A stretch of 64,000 bases of DNA from assembly GCA_016808115.1 (NCBI GenBank), contig JAEQBH010000128.1, positions 1,984,001-2,048,000 of the forward strand, read 5' to 3'. Numbering within the stretch: position 1 is the stretch's first letter; each line of letters opens with the position of its first letter. Below are positions 10,943 to 23,800 of the stretch, piece by piece. This DNA is from Tetrastigma voinierianum. Taxonomy: Eukaryota > Streptophyta > Magnoliopsida > Vitales > Vitaceae. The notes below the pieces were generated by a model. That model saw only the letters and a program-made list of their open reading frames with translations, searched no databases and was not told the origin of the DNA. Both the position numbers and the translations under genes were made by a program.

Positions 10943-11396
10943 CACTACAACAAATTGACAATTTACCTACGAAAAATTCTGTAGGTAATATAAACAATTC
11001 CGTCGGTAATTAAATTTACCTACGGAATACCGACAACTATATTTCGTAGGTTGTTGTGGCGTAGGTAAATAAATTACCGACGGAAAATCAATCCGTAGGT
11101 AAATTACTCCACTTAAATTTCGTCGGTAAATTGTGGAAAAGTGGTAGGTGTTGAGGAAAATCTACAAATGGGGACGAATACCAACAAATTCCGTAGGTAA
11201 CTGTCAGAATTTTACCTACCAAAGTCCGTCAAGATTTTTGGCTACCAAGAAAAAATATGCATTCAAGCGGGTTTAACTCCGCACTTAAATTCTGGGAAAA
11301 CATGGATATCCACTAAACAACAATAACTAATGTTAGATAAATTGAAAATATTATATATATCATTCAACAACTTTGGTTATATTAATTGCAAATAGT

Positions 11397-11457
<61 letters not shown>

Positions 11458-11914
11458 TTAGAATAAAATAATTTAATTTTTAATTCTTTGGATATATTAG
11501 GTTTAACATTAAAATTATTTCATTTTATAAAATTTAAAATATTATTATAATTACACTTATATTTAATAATATCAAGTATTAAAGATAAATATTTCAAGTA
11601 TCAAAGATAAAATTTTCCGTCTATAATGTTCCGTAGGTATTCCGCAGTAAATGGAAAATACCACGGAACACCTCCGCCGGGTAATTTTCCGTAGGTATTC
11701 GTTTCAGAAATTGTACTTAAAAGTTGGCTACTATATATAGCGGAAAATTACTCTACGGAACACTTTCGCTCTGCAATTTTCCGTAGGTATTCGTCGAATG
11801 GTAGCAAAATGTGGAAAATAATATGTTTTGTTTCGTCGATATTCCGTTGGTAATTACCAGCAGAATTTAATCCGTCGGTAATTTTTGTCGGTAAACTGAG
11901 AATTTCTTGTAGTG
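10943..11914. mobile_element. Small non-autonomous CACTA element with TTA duplication
   Basis: It begins CACTACAACAAATTGAC at 10943 and ends TTTCTTGTAGTG at 11914, 972 bp in all. TTA lies immediately before (10940-10942) and after (11915-11917), the 3-bp duplication expected of CACTA. Both subterminal regions carry many copies of CCGTAGGTAA/TTACCTACGG and CCGTCGGTAA in both orientations. No transposase frame is present, so it depends on a partner element. A long (AT)n tract lies at 11400-11455 in its centre. The related copy at about 15096-15115 lacks the insertion, which confirms the boundaries. Confidence 0.9.
11400..11455. repeat. (AT)n microsatellite
   Basis: About 27 uninterrupted AT dinucleotides in the middle of the small CACTA element. 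Confidence 0.95.
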
Positions 11915-12180
11915 TTATAAAATATTTTTATATGTATTTTGTTATTATTTTTATCAAATTTTAAGTGTTTAAAATATTAAGAATTTTAATTTTTTGAACC
12001 ATTTATATTTTATGGATATTTTTAAAAATATCCATTAAGATATTTAGGATATTTTTTTTTTATATTTCCTTTTTTGATATTTCTGTCAAATCAAAATATA
12101 TTTTTCCATATTTTGATCATTATTTATATGTTTAGAATAATATAATTATGATTTATTAAAAAACAAACAAACTATATAAC

Positions 12181-14250
12181 TGAGCTCGAGACGCCTAGTC
12201 CGCATGTCTGGCTGACTACCTCGTCAACCTCGCGGAATTTATACATCTCGCATCACGATCGCATACCTGAGTAAAATAGCCACATGGGGCCCATACATCC
12301 ATACTCATAAGACCAAAATAATCAACTATATTTTCATAGTTTCCATTGTCTACAAAAAGAGTTATACATATTTACAAAATATTTACTCAAAGCCACATTT
12401 CTGGCTTTCTTCTCAAAACACTCTCTACTCGAATGCCGTCTCCCTGATACCTCTCAGATTTGAAAGGTGTACCACTCGACGGCGAGCAGCTTCTAGAAGC
12501 CTTCCTACGCTAAGCATTTCCCACTCCAAACGCATATTAATGGGCATTATATAAAACAATCCATCTACATTCCATACAATTATTTTCTATACGAAATGTC
12601 TATATCATGCATGAGATGCGCACTTCACGCCACCTCACCAAATCCCAACCGACTCTCACATACATGGAATGCCAAGCGTGACTAAACAAGTCATCCTGTA
12701 CTATACCATGACTAACCCTTAGACAACCCTCCAATTTATTTATCAAAGTCTTTTTCCTTTATTTTGTGGGCCACGGATTTCCGAGTTTACACCGTAGGAC
12801 GCCGCATGCCTTTTCAACATTTTCACGAACTTACATCGCCGGGATTCATGTCTAACCGTGAATAACATTTGGGACTTTCACCCTGGGGGGGGATCTACCC
12901 CAACTTGCTCCGCCCAAAACATGTAATTTATCATTTTGATCATTTACACTCTCGTGAATCTCTATCTTGGACTTTGTCCCATTTTTCCCGAAGTTCACGA
13001 CCCATTCACCAACACCCAGATACCTCGTACTCCACACCACCCGACGATAGATCAGATATATGAAATGCATGATGCCAATGCATTTTCCTCATGTTACATG
13101 CATGAATGAACACTACATGAAACATTTTCATACCATGGAACATTATAATTTATACATATAATCTACCTCCATGCAAACCATATCAATACATCAAATAGCA
13201 TGCATCAATATCACATTTCCACACTTAGCATGTTATTCAAGCAAGCTTTCATACCATAACACACAACAAGGTCTGAAATTAGGACCATTCAGGGGTACCT
13301 CACGGCCCTTACGCAAACACTTGAATAATGGGTTCCAAGCATCATTATCCACGACCACAAACCACATTTAAAGCTTTGAGTTCCTAAATCGAACCCTAGC
13401 TCCACTGATCCAGTGGCTTGTGTGAAACATCATAAATCCATACCCTTTAATTCAAAGCTTGGAACTAATTTACATAATGGCCTCTCATGGCCTCCCATAG
13501 CTTGACCCTACCATTATAAAGCGCTTTAGGCTAAAAATAACCGAGTAGGAAAATATCCTACCTCTTAGAGTTTGTCGAAACTCCAACTTTTTGGTGTCCA
13601 CATGTAGATCCCACTGCGTGCACCAACTTTAGTTCTCGAACTTTCGAACGTCGACCTCCCGAAACCCGGGAAATCTTCATTTTCCCTTTCCTTCCTTCCC
13701 CTTTTTCTTCTTTTTTTTCTCTACGGATTCTTTCCTTTCTTTTCTTTTCTCTCGCTTTTCTTTTAACTATTTTTACTCTTTTTAATCTAATTTCCCTTTC
13801 ATTTCTCCTCATTTCTCTTCTCCTTTTGGTGTTTTCTCCTTTTGGAGAAATCATCATCCGATGGGAGAAGTGCCTCCTGACTCCTCAATTAAAGGTGTGG
13901 CTCTCCCTTTTCCATTTTCTTTTCTTATTTAAATAGTGCTTTGACATCATCACCACATGGCTCAATGTGAGCCATGGGATCCCTTTTCCCCCACACATGG
14001 CTCATTGTGGTAATTTCCTTTTAATGAACCGCGTGGCACTTGAAATGGCGTCGCTAATAAATGCGTGTCGTAGGCCTTTCGCCTCAGCGTGAGCAGGCCA
14101 CCTGGAATCCCGATAAAAATCGATGCTGATGGCTAAATTTCAGTGAGACAAATTCAACGGAGGAAGTCGGTTTGATGCGTCAGAATCTCGAAAATTCAGG
14201 ATTTTCAGCGGGATTTTTATTTACCTTATCCAAATCTTGGATTTTAAGGG
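12181..14250 (-). mobile_element. LTR-like insertion, probably a solo Ty3/Gypsy LTR
   Basis: The block begins TGAGCTCGAGACG and ends GGGTTCGCA, so it is bounded by TG and CA. It replaces a single point in the duplicated segment (compare ACTATATAATTGATTTGAG near 15358). Its G+C content is much higher than the flanks. Its order of landmarks (TCAATACATCAAATAGCATG, ACATGTTATTC, a C/T-rich tract at 13680-13830, AAAATTCAGGATTTTC at the end) parallels 5860-7522. No primer-binding site, polypurine tract or gag/pol sequence adjoins it. The flanks show no target duplication (ATAAC before, TGATT after), so the exact ends could be a few bases off. The 99-codon minus frame in the C/T-rich tract is low complexity. 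Confidence 0.55.
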
Positions 14251-14361
14251 TTCGCATGATTTGAGTGATGGCAGAGATGCTCACGTGTTAAACAAATAAA
14301 GCTTTTAATTGTTTTTTAATAAGTTTTGAAAGCTTAATCACTTTTACAATATAGTAAGCGT

Positions 14362-14447
14362 ATCTCCCCAGTAAGACTCGAACCCTCATATCCCATTGTC
14401 TTGCCTTTAAAGAACTTTGTAGTGAGTTAGACGGCTAGGCAATTGTT
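14362..14447 (-). repeat. tRNA-like / SINE-like segment
   Basis: On the minus strand GGTTCGAGTC (14375-14384) matches the pol III box B and TAGCCGTCTAACTC (14424-14437) is a weak box A. The spacing is about 40 bp. The arms do not fold into a cloverleaf, so I regard it as a decayed SINE or tRNA-derived fragment rather than a tRNA gene. Similarity of the duplicated segments ends just beside it. Confidence 0.4.
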
Positions 14448-14460
14448 TTTAATAGTTCAA

Positions 14461-14926
14461 AAATTGATTTTAATCTAATAAAAAATAAAATAAAGTTAGC
14501 TTTAGTTTTACTTTTAAATAAATATAAAAAAATATTTAATTAAAATAATTTATTAAAAATTCAAAATAAAAATTAATATTTAGTTTTAGAAATTTTTTAA
14601 TTTAAAAAAAATAAAATATTAAAATATTATTTATTCTTTTAAAAAATAATATTTTATTTTTTGTTTTTTATTTTTAAACTTCAATTTAAAATTTTAAAAA
14701 TTAAATAAATAAATATACACTTTAGTTTAAAATCGAAGTTGATCTTTATTTTCTATTAAAATTTATTTTTAATTATCTGTTTATGGTTTAGAGGAGGCGC
14801 AGACAAGAGAGAGTAAAGAGAGATGAAGGAGGAAGTTGGGGCTCAAGTGGAATGAGAGAGATATGTGGGTTCAAATTATGTATTGATACGAAATTCTTCT
14901 GTGTAGCATCTTAGAGATCGCAAATT
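14461..14926. other. AT-rich spacer with A/T homopolymer runs
   Basis: Mostly A and T, rich in TTTAAAAAT words, with no reading frame of interest. A short purine-rich patch (GACAAGAGAGAGTAAAGAG) lies near 14800. Confidence 0.6.
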
Positions 14927-15475
14927 AATAATTTTAATTATTTAAATAAATTAAATGAAATATCAAAAGTTATCCCATAGTAAAATTATTGAAATGAAAT
15001 ATTAAAATTAAAATTTTATTTAAAATATAATAAAACACTTTTTAAAAAACACTTTTAACAAAAAACGTTTTTAAAATTTTAAAAATACCTACCTTAATTA
15101 AATTTATAGAATATTTTTATATGTATTTTGTTATTATTTTTATCAAATTTTTAAGTGTTTAAAATATTTTCATGAATTTTGATTTTGAACCATTTATATT
15201 TATGGATATTTTAAAAATATCCATTAAGATATTATGATTTTTTTATATTTCCTTTTTACATTATTCTGTCAAATCAAAACATATTTTTCCATATTTTGAT
15301 CGTTATTTATATGTTTAGAACAATATAATTGATTTGAGTTTAAAAAAAAAAAGACAAACTATATAATTGATTTGAGTGATGTGAGATGTCCACATGTTCA
15401 ACAAATAAGCTTTAATTGTTTTTAATAAGTTTTTTGAAAGCTTAATCACTTTTACAATATAGTAAATTGTCTCTA
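14927..15475. repeat. Duplicated AT-rich segment, copy 2 (uninterrupted)
   Basis: Matches 10740-10942, 11915-12180 and 14251-14360 in order. It is the empty-site version for both the small CACTA (junction near 15110, reading AATTTATAGAATATT) and the LTR-like insertion (junction near 15365). Confidence 0.75.
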
Positions 15476-17005
15476 TTATTTACAATATGTGCTATTATTT
15501 TCATTTTAATAACCTGAAATCTACTTTCACCAATAAATTATCTAAAAATATTATGTTTGGATAAAATAATTTATTTTATCCTTTTTCCTAATATTCTATT
15601 TTGAAAAAAAGAGAATTGTGTTATTTAAAGATCGTAATAAAACAAAATCAAATATTTGAAAATAAGCCCAAGCAATAGTATTAAATTTTAAAAAGAAAAA
15701 AAAAAAATCATAAAATCTAAGTAAAAAAAAGCCACCTAACCTAAAATATTAATTTTACTCTGGACATCATGACAATTTGAAAAATATGTGGTGGTGTGCG
15801 GCTAAAAGAAAAATGAAATTAAGGGTTAAGAAACTATTTACATAAATATATAAGCAATTGGTTTGGGTCGTTCGATTGGAGTGGGATTGTCACCTCTAAG
15901 CATGGCTGAACCTATGTGTAGGTTTTTATAAAATTTCAAACAATCAAACCTATTAATTTTAAAAACCGTGGTTTCGGTTTGGTTCCAGTCCGGTTTTATC
16001 GGTTTTGATGGTTTTGGGTTTAGGAACACCCTACTTTTATTCTCTAATCCCATTTGTTAAACTCGGTCAATAAATTTATTTCTTTTAAAAAACCTCTGAA
16101 AATTAATATTTTTAAAGAAAATGGAAAATATCTTACAAAATAATTTTCTATAATAATATCTTTACAATATTAATATCCTTATAAATATTTAAATTATTTT
16201 CCATAATAATTTCGTTAAATATAAGATAATAGTTTTTTGAATAGATATTCTTTTAGAAAAAAATTTCAGGTCTTAACTTATTTGTATGAAAATTTTAGTA
16301 TATCTATTTTTTAAATTATATCTTTATCTATTTAAATTTAAATTATTTTAAAGTAAAATTAGTCATAAACTCTAAAAATAAATATTTTTAGAGATAATAT
16401 CTTTCCATATTGACATCTTTAAAATTATTAATATGATAATATCTTTATAAATATTTAAATTATTTTCCTTAATAATTTTATTAATCTATCAATATAATAA
16501 ATTGGCAAATATTTTTTGAAAAAACTAGACTCCTTTATATAAGAAAAAATTTAGAATATCTCATTATTTTAAGATTAAAATTATCTATCATCAATTTTAA
16601 AATAATTTGAAATATGCATATTTTTAATGTATATAAATTTTCAAACTACAATTTACCAGAAATCTCTATTTAAAAAAAAAAGTCCATATTTTTTAAAACT
16701 ATCTCTTTTGGAATATATGCCTAATAAAAAGTAAAAAAATATAAATACATAAATAAATAAATTGTTTGATTTTTCTGTTTTTAAAATAAATATTTTTAAA
16801 GAATATGAATAATCTCCTTGCAGGAAATAATTTTCCCTATTAAACCTTATCTTTAAAATTGTGTATCTTTATAAATATTAAAATTATAAATAGAGGAGAT
16901 TAATTTTTGTGATTTTTTCTTGTGTTTGAAGAAAATATGACGTGTGAAGGCTCCATCTCTGATAAGAAAAACATAATTCCCCATATTTTCTTATAAATTA
17001 AGAAA
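15476..17005. other. AT-rich non-coding region, interior of the large CACTA
   Basis: No coding sequence seen. Repeated AATAATATCTTTA and TAAATATTTAAATTATTTTCC phrases recur near 16150, 16200, 16440 and 16860, so part of this is a low-order AT-rich repeat. A 71-codon minus frame at 15838-16053 has no recognisable product. Confidence 0.55.
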
Positions 17006-17239
17006 ATGAGTCGAGAAACCTTGATGAAACCTATGAAGAAGAAGAAGAGACTACGATGATGGTCTGAGAAAGAAATTCTGTCAAGATTACCCGTAAAATA
17101 TCTACTACAGTTTAGATGCGTATGCAAAGCTTGGCATACCTTAATCTCCCATCCTCGATTCGTTAAAACCCACTTGCGTCGTCAACATGAACTCCCCCGC
17201 GGTTGGACTCCTTTATTCATAGTCACAGAAGAAGGGTGA
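17006..17239 (+). pseudogene. F-box protein fragment (N-terminal F-box only)
   Basis: F-box proteins bind SKP1 through an N-terminal motif of about 40-50 residues and deliver targets to SCF ubiquitin ligases. An ATG at 17006 opens a basic leader with a K-K-K-K run. After an in-frame TGA (or a one-base shift) near 17056 the translation reads SEKEILSRLPVKYLLQF, then RCVCKAWHTLISHPRF and VKTHLRRQ. This is the canonical I-L-x-R-L-P-V-K ... R-C-V-C-K-x-W F-box. A TGA closes the frame at 17237-17239. No kelch or FBA-type repeat domain follows, so the substrate-binding part is missing. Its position inside the large CACTA raises gene capture as an explanation; a host remnant in which the transposon boundaries were misjudged is the alternative. 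Confidence 0.8.
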
Positions 17240-18700
17240 TTTGGTGGTGATGGGTATCCTCCCAAGTGAAAGCGTTGCGGCAATTAGTTCTTGCCATAGG
17301 TTTTTGATTATAAGAGCTATGGGTTTTGTTTTTCCTATGATTTTCGGGGTTGATGACTCTGGTAAGTGACATCGCAGCAATTTGAAAAAAAAAAAATAAG
17401 AAAAGGAAGTTGATAATATTATGTGGACACATATAATGAAATAATATATTTTTCAAAGTTGTTGTACTATCATAATCACCCATGTTTTTGTTGAATGAGC
17501 ATCTAGAAATTGGGCGATTTTTTTGCCTCCAAAAACAAAAAAATTTAGCGTTCTTCCTCAAAAAAAAAAAAATTGACCAAACTCCTTTTTCCTCACGTCC
17601 TGAATTTTACATTTATTAAAATTATAAATGTATTATGGATTGCATATAAGCCTAACCTAATGTAAATTATTTGTTATTCACGTATTTTGTATTTTTCTCA
17701 TCACACCAATTCACAAGGTTTGATTCATAATTTTGTTTTTAGTTTTTATGTAGTATTAGATTAAAGTTATTGTGTTTCTAAACTATGATTATATGATTTT
17801 TACAAGATATTGAGGATTAAAAAACAAGAGACAATGATGCGACATCTTCACAAGCTCATAAGAAGAGGTTGCGTGAATCCTAATGAAAATTCTCATGAGA
17901 GTTGTCCAGATCATGAAGAGAGGCTATGAGGATCTGAATAGTAAGTTCTCAATTATTATTTTTATTTTGTTATTTTTGTTTCTTCACCCCAAATACAGCA
18001 GAAACATGGCTCTACACTCTGCTCTTTGTTCTTTTATTTCTTCTTTAAATCTGTGAAACATGTCTACATCATCTTTGTTATTTTATTCTCAATTATTTTT
18101 TAATTCATGTGTCGGGGATCTGAAATAATAAGTTCACCAGTTATTAATTATTTTGTTCTCTAGCAAACTTGTAGAAACATAGAATTTGGCAAAATTTGGC
18201 CTAACACGTAGACAAACCACGAACTTAGCATGGTTTTTCGCAGGGTATAGGTTGAGTATAATCGTGTTTAAGGTCATATTAAGTGTTGACAGCCTAACAT
18301 GTTTAATAAATGGGTTATATTTGTGTTGACACACTTTAACTGCAATTTGACCGGGTATTATTTAATTATTATATTAATTAATTAACCTATTTAATATGTT
18401 ATTTGTGTTAAACATGGATTATTAATTACAGTTCCTATTAATTTAAATAATAAAATTAATAAACATAATTAATTAATAGTTATTTGTGTTAAACATGCAT
18501 GGATGATTAATTATAATTCTTATTATTTTAAATAATCAAATTAATTGGGTCATATTCGTGTTGACCTGCCTAACACGAATAATAAATGAGTTGGGTTTAG
18601 GTTAGCGAATGTTGACACATTTATTATTTGTGTCGGGTTTGGAGTTAACAGATATTGACATGATAAATACGTGTCCTGACATGAAGCAGCCCACGGGTAA
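17240..18700. other. Non-coding interior, possible short exon-like patch
   Basis: Mostly AT-rich. Around 17815-17935 a less AT-rich patch translates as RHLHKLIRRGCVNPNENSH-like residues followed by a splice-donor-like GTAAGT (17941). It could be a decayed exon of the CACTA transposase, but I cannot match it to a domain. Phrases around TTAATTAATTAACC and GTGTTAAACATG recur between 18350 and 18560. Confidence 0.35.
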
Positions 18701-19149
18701 AACTCTTGTATATATATAATTTTTGCATCATATATTCTTTCTAAATTTTTAGAGGCATCCTTTTATTAATAGTTCTAAGATCTTTTTATATTCAAAGCAA
18801 CAAAAGGTATATTATTTCTTTGTAATCATTAATGTAAGTTCGTTATAAAAACATGTTCTTTTTATTCTATTAATCTGTAAAATTAATTTCGGTAAGAAGC
18901 ATGTTTATCAGTGTTTATTAGATATAACCATTTTTTTATTATTATTTGTGCTTATAATAGAATAAATACGAAAATTAAAGACATAGATTAAATATAAAAT
19001 GCCACATATACATGACTATTTCATATGCTGAAGGCACAGACGGAGAGGTATTAATTTTTACTATAAAAATTTTATTTTCTTTCCCTTTGAATTATCCTGA
19101 TTTTGAAATGTTATTTATTTATTTGAGGGAATTGAATTGGAGACATGAT

Positions 19150-19600
19150 TAATTTTGTATTTCTTGCAGTTTAAGAAAAATGGGTCGTAGGCCAGAATAA
19201 AGATCTTTTTGAAGTATCACAAGCATAAAGACGGATTGCATGTATCTTCGGAATCTGCCGTAGCTTTAGTAAATTTATTTTTTGCTACTCTTTGATTCTA
19301 TTTTGAATAATTCTAAATTCTTAGATTGATATTTGTATGTATTTAAATGAATTCATTTGTAGAAAAAATTGAACAACTTTTAACGTCGATGAAAGAAAAA
19401 GGTGGAAACTTACGAAGCAAATGAGGCTATAGTTCTTTAAAAGAAGATGTATTTCAAAGTCTTAAGTCAGATAAAATGGTAAGTGTCAGGAATGGGTTTC
19501 AAAATCAGTCCCAAAATGCTTGAGAAAGAGGCTAGTGAAACGGATGAATGGGCAACAAAGGAGCTTGCCTGACAAGATGCAATTTATTGATGGGTAAAAA
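19150..19600 (+). pseudogene. Possible CACTA (Ptta/En/Spm) transposase remnant
   Basis: Two exon-like patches are separated by an AT-rich stretch that looks like an intron. The first gives residues resembling IFLKYHKHKDGLHVSSESA. The second gives EQLLTSMKEKGGNLRS and later LPDKMQFIDG, with several stops and frame changes. The pattern (a K/R-H-x-K-D-G stretch, then a helix rich in E, L and M) resembles the plant transposase Ptta/En/Spm domain found in CACTA elements, and the location inside a CACTA element fits. Family assignment is tentative. No catalytic DDE residues can be placed. Confidence 0.3.
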
Positions 19601-19989
19601 AAAACCATATATTGTTACTAGGCGTGGTAGTTACTTCTGGCAGAAAGTTCTGATTTGAAGAAATACTTTGTAATTTAATTTATATAGTTTAATATTTCTT
19701 TATTTATTTGATATGTTATGTGTTGGATTAGGCATGCAAATGTCTCTTTGATATTATTTAATATAACACATTGTTTTATTTTTAATTTATATAGTTATAT
19801 AAACGTTTTTATTGATAAATTTAAATGTCTTATTAATACTCTTATTTCTACAAGTATGCATATTTTGATGACAATTTCTCTATTTCAATTAATATAAATA
19901 TCATATGTTATACATATATTCTAATTGCTAGGCGTGAGTAAAGAGATTAATAATAATAAATAAAAATGAAAATTATATATAAAGGATGA

Positions 19990-20821
19990 TGAATAATGAC
20001 AATTTTAAATGTCTAATACAGTGTTATAATAGTGTCATAATGACACTTAGTATCCTGACGTCGGTAATATCATAATAAACGATGTCCGACAATTTGTAAG
20101 TATCTAAAACGTATACTTAAATACACAATAAAATATCATTTATTGCAATGTATTTACAACATATATTAACGTTTAACTAATCAAGTTGTTTATAAACACT
20201 TAAACGTAAGTAGTACTATCATAATAAACATATATGACAACATTTGGAAGTATCAAACATTATCGCTGAACGTATGACCATGCATGGTGATATATATTAT
20301 GACACGTAATGTTGTAATTGAGAGTTGTTTTAACAACACTTACAAATGTCAATAGTAACATGGTAAAGATTGATACTTAAGCGACCAACTAAAAATGTGA
20401 AGAAACATTATGTTCAAACAACACTACCAAATGTCACCATCACGATTTATACAATGGCCTTTGTAATAATGTATGGCTTGAATGGATGTCATGCCTTAAA
20501 ATGTTGAAGTCTTATCACCAATAAACTAATATGTAAGACATTTGGAGGTGTCGAAATAACGTCTCTTAAGCAACACAGCAAGCATATAGAAATTTATAGA
20601 TGTAATTATAAACCATAATTTCGTAATGACTTGGATTTAACAACACTTAAAAATGTCTTAAGGTCACATCATAATAAAGCGTCTGACACTTGGGTATCGA
20701 AATAGTATATTTAAGTAGCGTAATAACATGTATTCTACTTCTTCTGTAGCCACAACACATAATTGAAAGGATTTAACAACACTAGGAATGTACGTGCGAT
20801 ACGTCACAAAGTATATACGAC
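19990..20821. repeat. CACTA subterminal repeat region (right side)
   Basis: Many copies of short motifs of the type GACATTTGGAAGTATC, ACAACACTTA(C/A)AAATGTC and CATAATAAAC occur in both orientations, about every 50-60 bp. This matches the repeat style at 31375-31532 across the inserted retrotransposon. It is the expected binding-site region of a CACTA element. Confidence 0.55.
20817..20821. repeat. Target duplication of the Tekay-type element, left (ACGAC)
   Basis: ACGAC precedes the LTR end TGAAAGATCC. The right copy at 31375-31379 reads CCGAC, a 4 of 5 match. A 5-bp duplication is normal for LTR retrotransposons. Confidence 0.65.
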
Positions 20822-23800
20822 TGAAAGATCCGGCCCCGGATTAACCTCATGAGCGGGGGACCTCGTGGCTCAGCGGATATAAAAACTTTTCGCCAAAGCC
20901 ATAAATTAAATCAAATGGGCGAACCCCTTTACAATTCTTCACATATCTTTAAAATAATGCGGAAGCGAGAGTACAAAAAAATTTCTTTTTCTTTTTTTCA
21001 AACATAGATTTTTCGGGGAAAATGGCGAGGATTTCTGCATTTTTCGGACTTTCGAATTTACAAAGGCTTTGATGAAACATTTAAAAACACTTCTAAACTT
21101 CAATTCATCAACTTCCATATTAGGACTCCTAGTCACAACCCAATCAAACACAATATACATATATATACATTATTTCTTTCAAATCATCAAAACATTTAAA
21201 CCTTATTCAATTCCATATAATTTTATCAAACATGACAAAATATTCACATATACAATATCACGAATTATTTTCAATGCAGTCACATGCGTCGTCTCTCGAT
21301 AAGCTGACTCGGCTTTACGGAGTGCTCTGCATTCTACACTGTCTCGGAGTCCACGAAAATATTTTGAAACACACGGAAAAGAATGAAATTTAAGGAGCCC
21401 GGTGAGTGTACATTTTCACATTAAAATAACATTTTCGATGCATGCAAAAATAATACATACCTTATACAATTAAAATCCATTTATACATTAAACATTTATG
21501 CTTTAAACTTTCTTTCCATAAATACTTATACCATTAGAATCAATTTATGCTTTAAACATTTATACTTTAAACTTTCTTTCAATAAATACTTATGCATTTA
21601 AAATCCGTTTTATCTTTTTAGCATTTATGTAGTAAACTTTCTTTCAATAGATACTTATGCATTTAAAATTCATTTTATGCTTTACTTCATTTATGCATGC
21701 GCTCTTCCTTTATTTCTTTCTTTCATTTCTTTGATGGAACCGGGGGGAATAAACACAGGAAACGATTTTAAGTGCGACGGTGAGGAGTCATTCCGGTCAT
21801 AACCCTTTACGGCTGCGGAGAAACTGCTTTGCATAGGGTTCAGGTCATAACCCTTTATCACGTGTAAGGATATTACCTCACAGACACCTATTCCCTCCCT
21901 CAGTTAGTAACCTACTGGCTTTTACCCTCTAAATCCTTGCGGCTTAAAGTACTTGACCGATATCGGGTCATAACGGTCATAGGGGTTAGGGTAACCATCG
22001 GTAAAACATTTCTTCAAATACATTTAGTAAACATTCGTCCTTTATGATCGTTAACTACGCAGCACATTACTTTGCACATCTTAAACTTTAATACTTTTAA
22101 CATGTGCATACATATTTCCTTATACATGTATAAATACATTTATATCCTTTCCTTTATCATTAAAACACATATCATTCTTCACACATTTTAAAACTTTATA
22201 ACACTTTATCGCCTTCATACGCTGCCAAATCTCTATATATGATGCAAGATAAAACATTTCCATATGCTATGCATAGCATAAACATTTACCCATTATAAAC
22301 TTTCAGCAACATTAAACCATTCACTTTTAAAAACTCATTTTTTCAAAATATCATTTTCCTCCACGGTTCAAAACGATCCAGCTTTGCTTCCGTTTGAGTT
22401 CCGTTCCGTCAGATAGTCCTTTTCACTTTTCCAAAATCACATTACACATTAACCATAATTTCCATTTAATCACCATAAACACTCAATTTCTATATTCTTA
22501 TTCTATCTGGAATCTATTTATAAGGTGAGATCTAATCAATGGATCATCAAACTAAAGTTATGGCATTTTCATGCCAACTAGTCATTACCGATTTTTCTAG
22601 TGACAGTTTGTATTACTCATTTTCCAAGGTCTGACTATAAACACTATGTCCTTATACTCATTTAAACTAAGGTCTTGCTAGGGTTCTATTCAATTGGAAT
22701 CACAATTGAACACCGAAACTCACTTCAAGTCAAATCTTAGGAGCTAAATCTGTTGTAACTGAACCATAATTTGGCTTTACTGCTGGTCTACTGGTGAATA
22801 TTTTGAAAGGCTACATAGGATCCGAATTTGGCGATACATTCTTCTTAAGTTTGTTCTCCTTCAGTCTATTTACGTATCTTGATATCAAATCGGATAAAAT
22901 TGAGCAGTTATCAGTAAATACTAAAACTAATTAAACAGAAAACGAGGACATTTCTTGTACCGAGGCTGCTGCCCAAGAATTTTGCAAATTGTGTGTTTCT
23001 CTTCACATTTTCTTTCCACTCTAACACTTAAATCTGATGCATTATACGCATTTCAACCACCCAACTTTTTTTTTTTTTTTTTTGTTCACTATCAAGCCCT
23101 AACCCTTACTCACTTGATTTGTCAAAACTTCCCTAGCCTAATCCGTTTCTTTCTCAATTTCTATCAATTTCATCATGATTCGACCTTAAATACCCAATTG
23201 GGGTTTTATCCACAAAACCTCAACAATTCAGAGTTTGTGATCTCTCAGCAAAACCCTAGGTTTAAAGACCAAACCAATCTCCATAGAAAAACCTAGCAAT
23301 CACACAGTAACCTAGACATCCAGACACTGATTTCCATACAAAAAAAACATACCTTTGTTCTTTACTTCTTCTCCTTCCTCTTCTTCTTCTTCTTCCTCTC
23401 TTCTTCTCCCTTTTCTCCTCCATCGGGTGCCTTAACTTTTGAGAGACCAAATGAATTATTTGGTTGTCTCCCATTTAAATAATCTAGCTTTCCTTAAATT
23501 AATTTGGTCCTCCATTTCTTTTATATTGCCAATCAGCTTGTTTTATTGCATTTGAGCCATGAACCTCATTGGTCCCATTCTAATGAGTCACAAACCTAAC
23601 TTAGCCCTTAAGAAATGTTTTGATTGGCTCTCATGAAAAATATCTCCATTTATCGATTTTATTCCTTTTTGTCTTATCTTTATCTTGATTAAGCGATCAA
23701 AATATTCCTATAATTAAGTCTAAACTTCAAATTGGCCATAAATATTCTAATTAAATCCTTCACGATTAGTTCGGGCTTTGAAATCACCGAGAAATCGGAT

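Larger units (their letters stand above)
10740..14360. repeat. Duplicated AT-rich segment, copy 1 (interrupted twice)
   Basis: Three pieces (10740-10942, 11915-12180 and 14251-14360) match in order the uninterrupted stretch 14927-15475. Shared phrases include TTAATAATTTTAATTATTT, ATCAAAAGTTATCCCAT, TTTATATGTATTTTGTTATT and ATTTGAGTGATG. The two gaps are occupied by the small CACTA and by the LTR-like insertion. The copy at 14927 is therefore an empty-site reference for both. Confidence 0.75.

Noticed and set aside
13558..13857. 99-codon basic protein on the minus strand
   Set aside because: It is a run of Lys/Arg/Glu from a C/T-rich tract in an LTR-like block. A matching tract in the sister block does not keep the frame.
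23262..23474. Arg-rich frame shared by both long LTRs (also at 30365-30631)
   Set aside because: It comes from the C/T-rich LTR tract. The two LTR copies do not keep the same frame or length.
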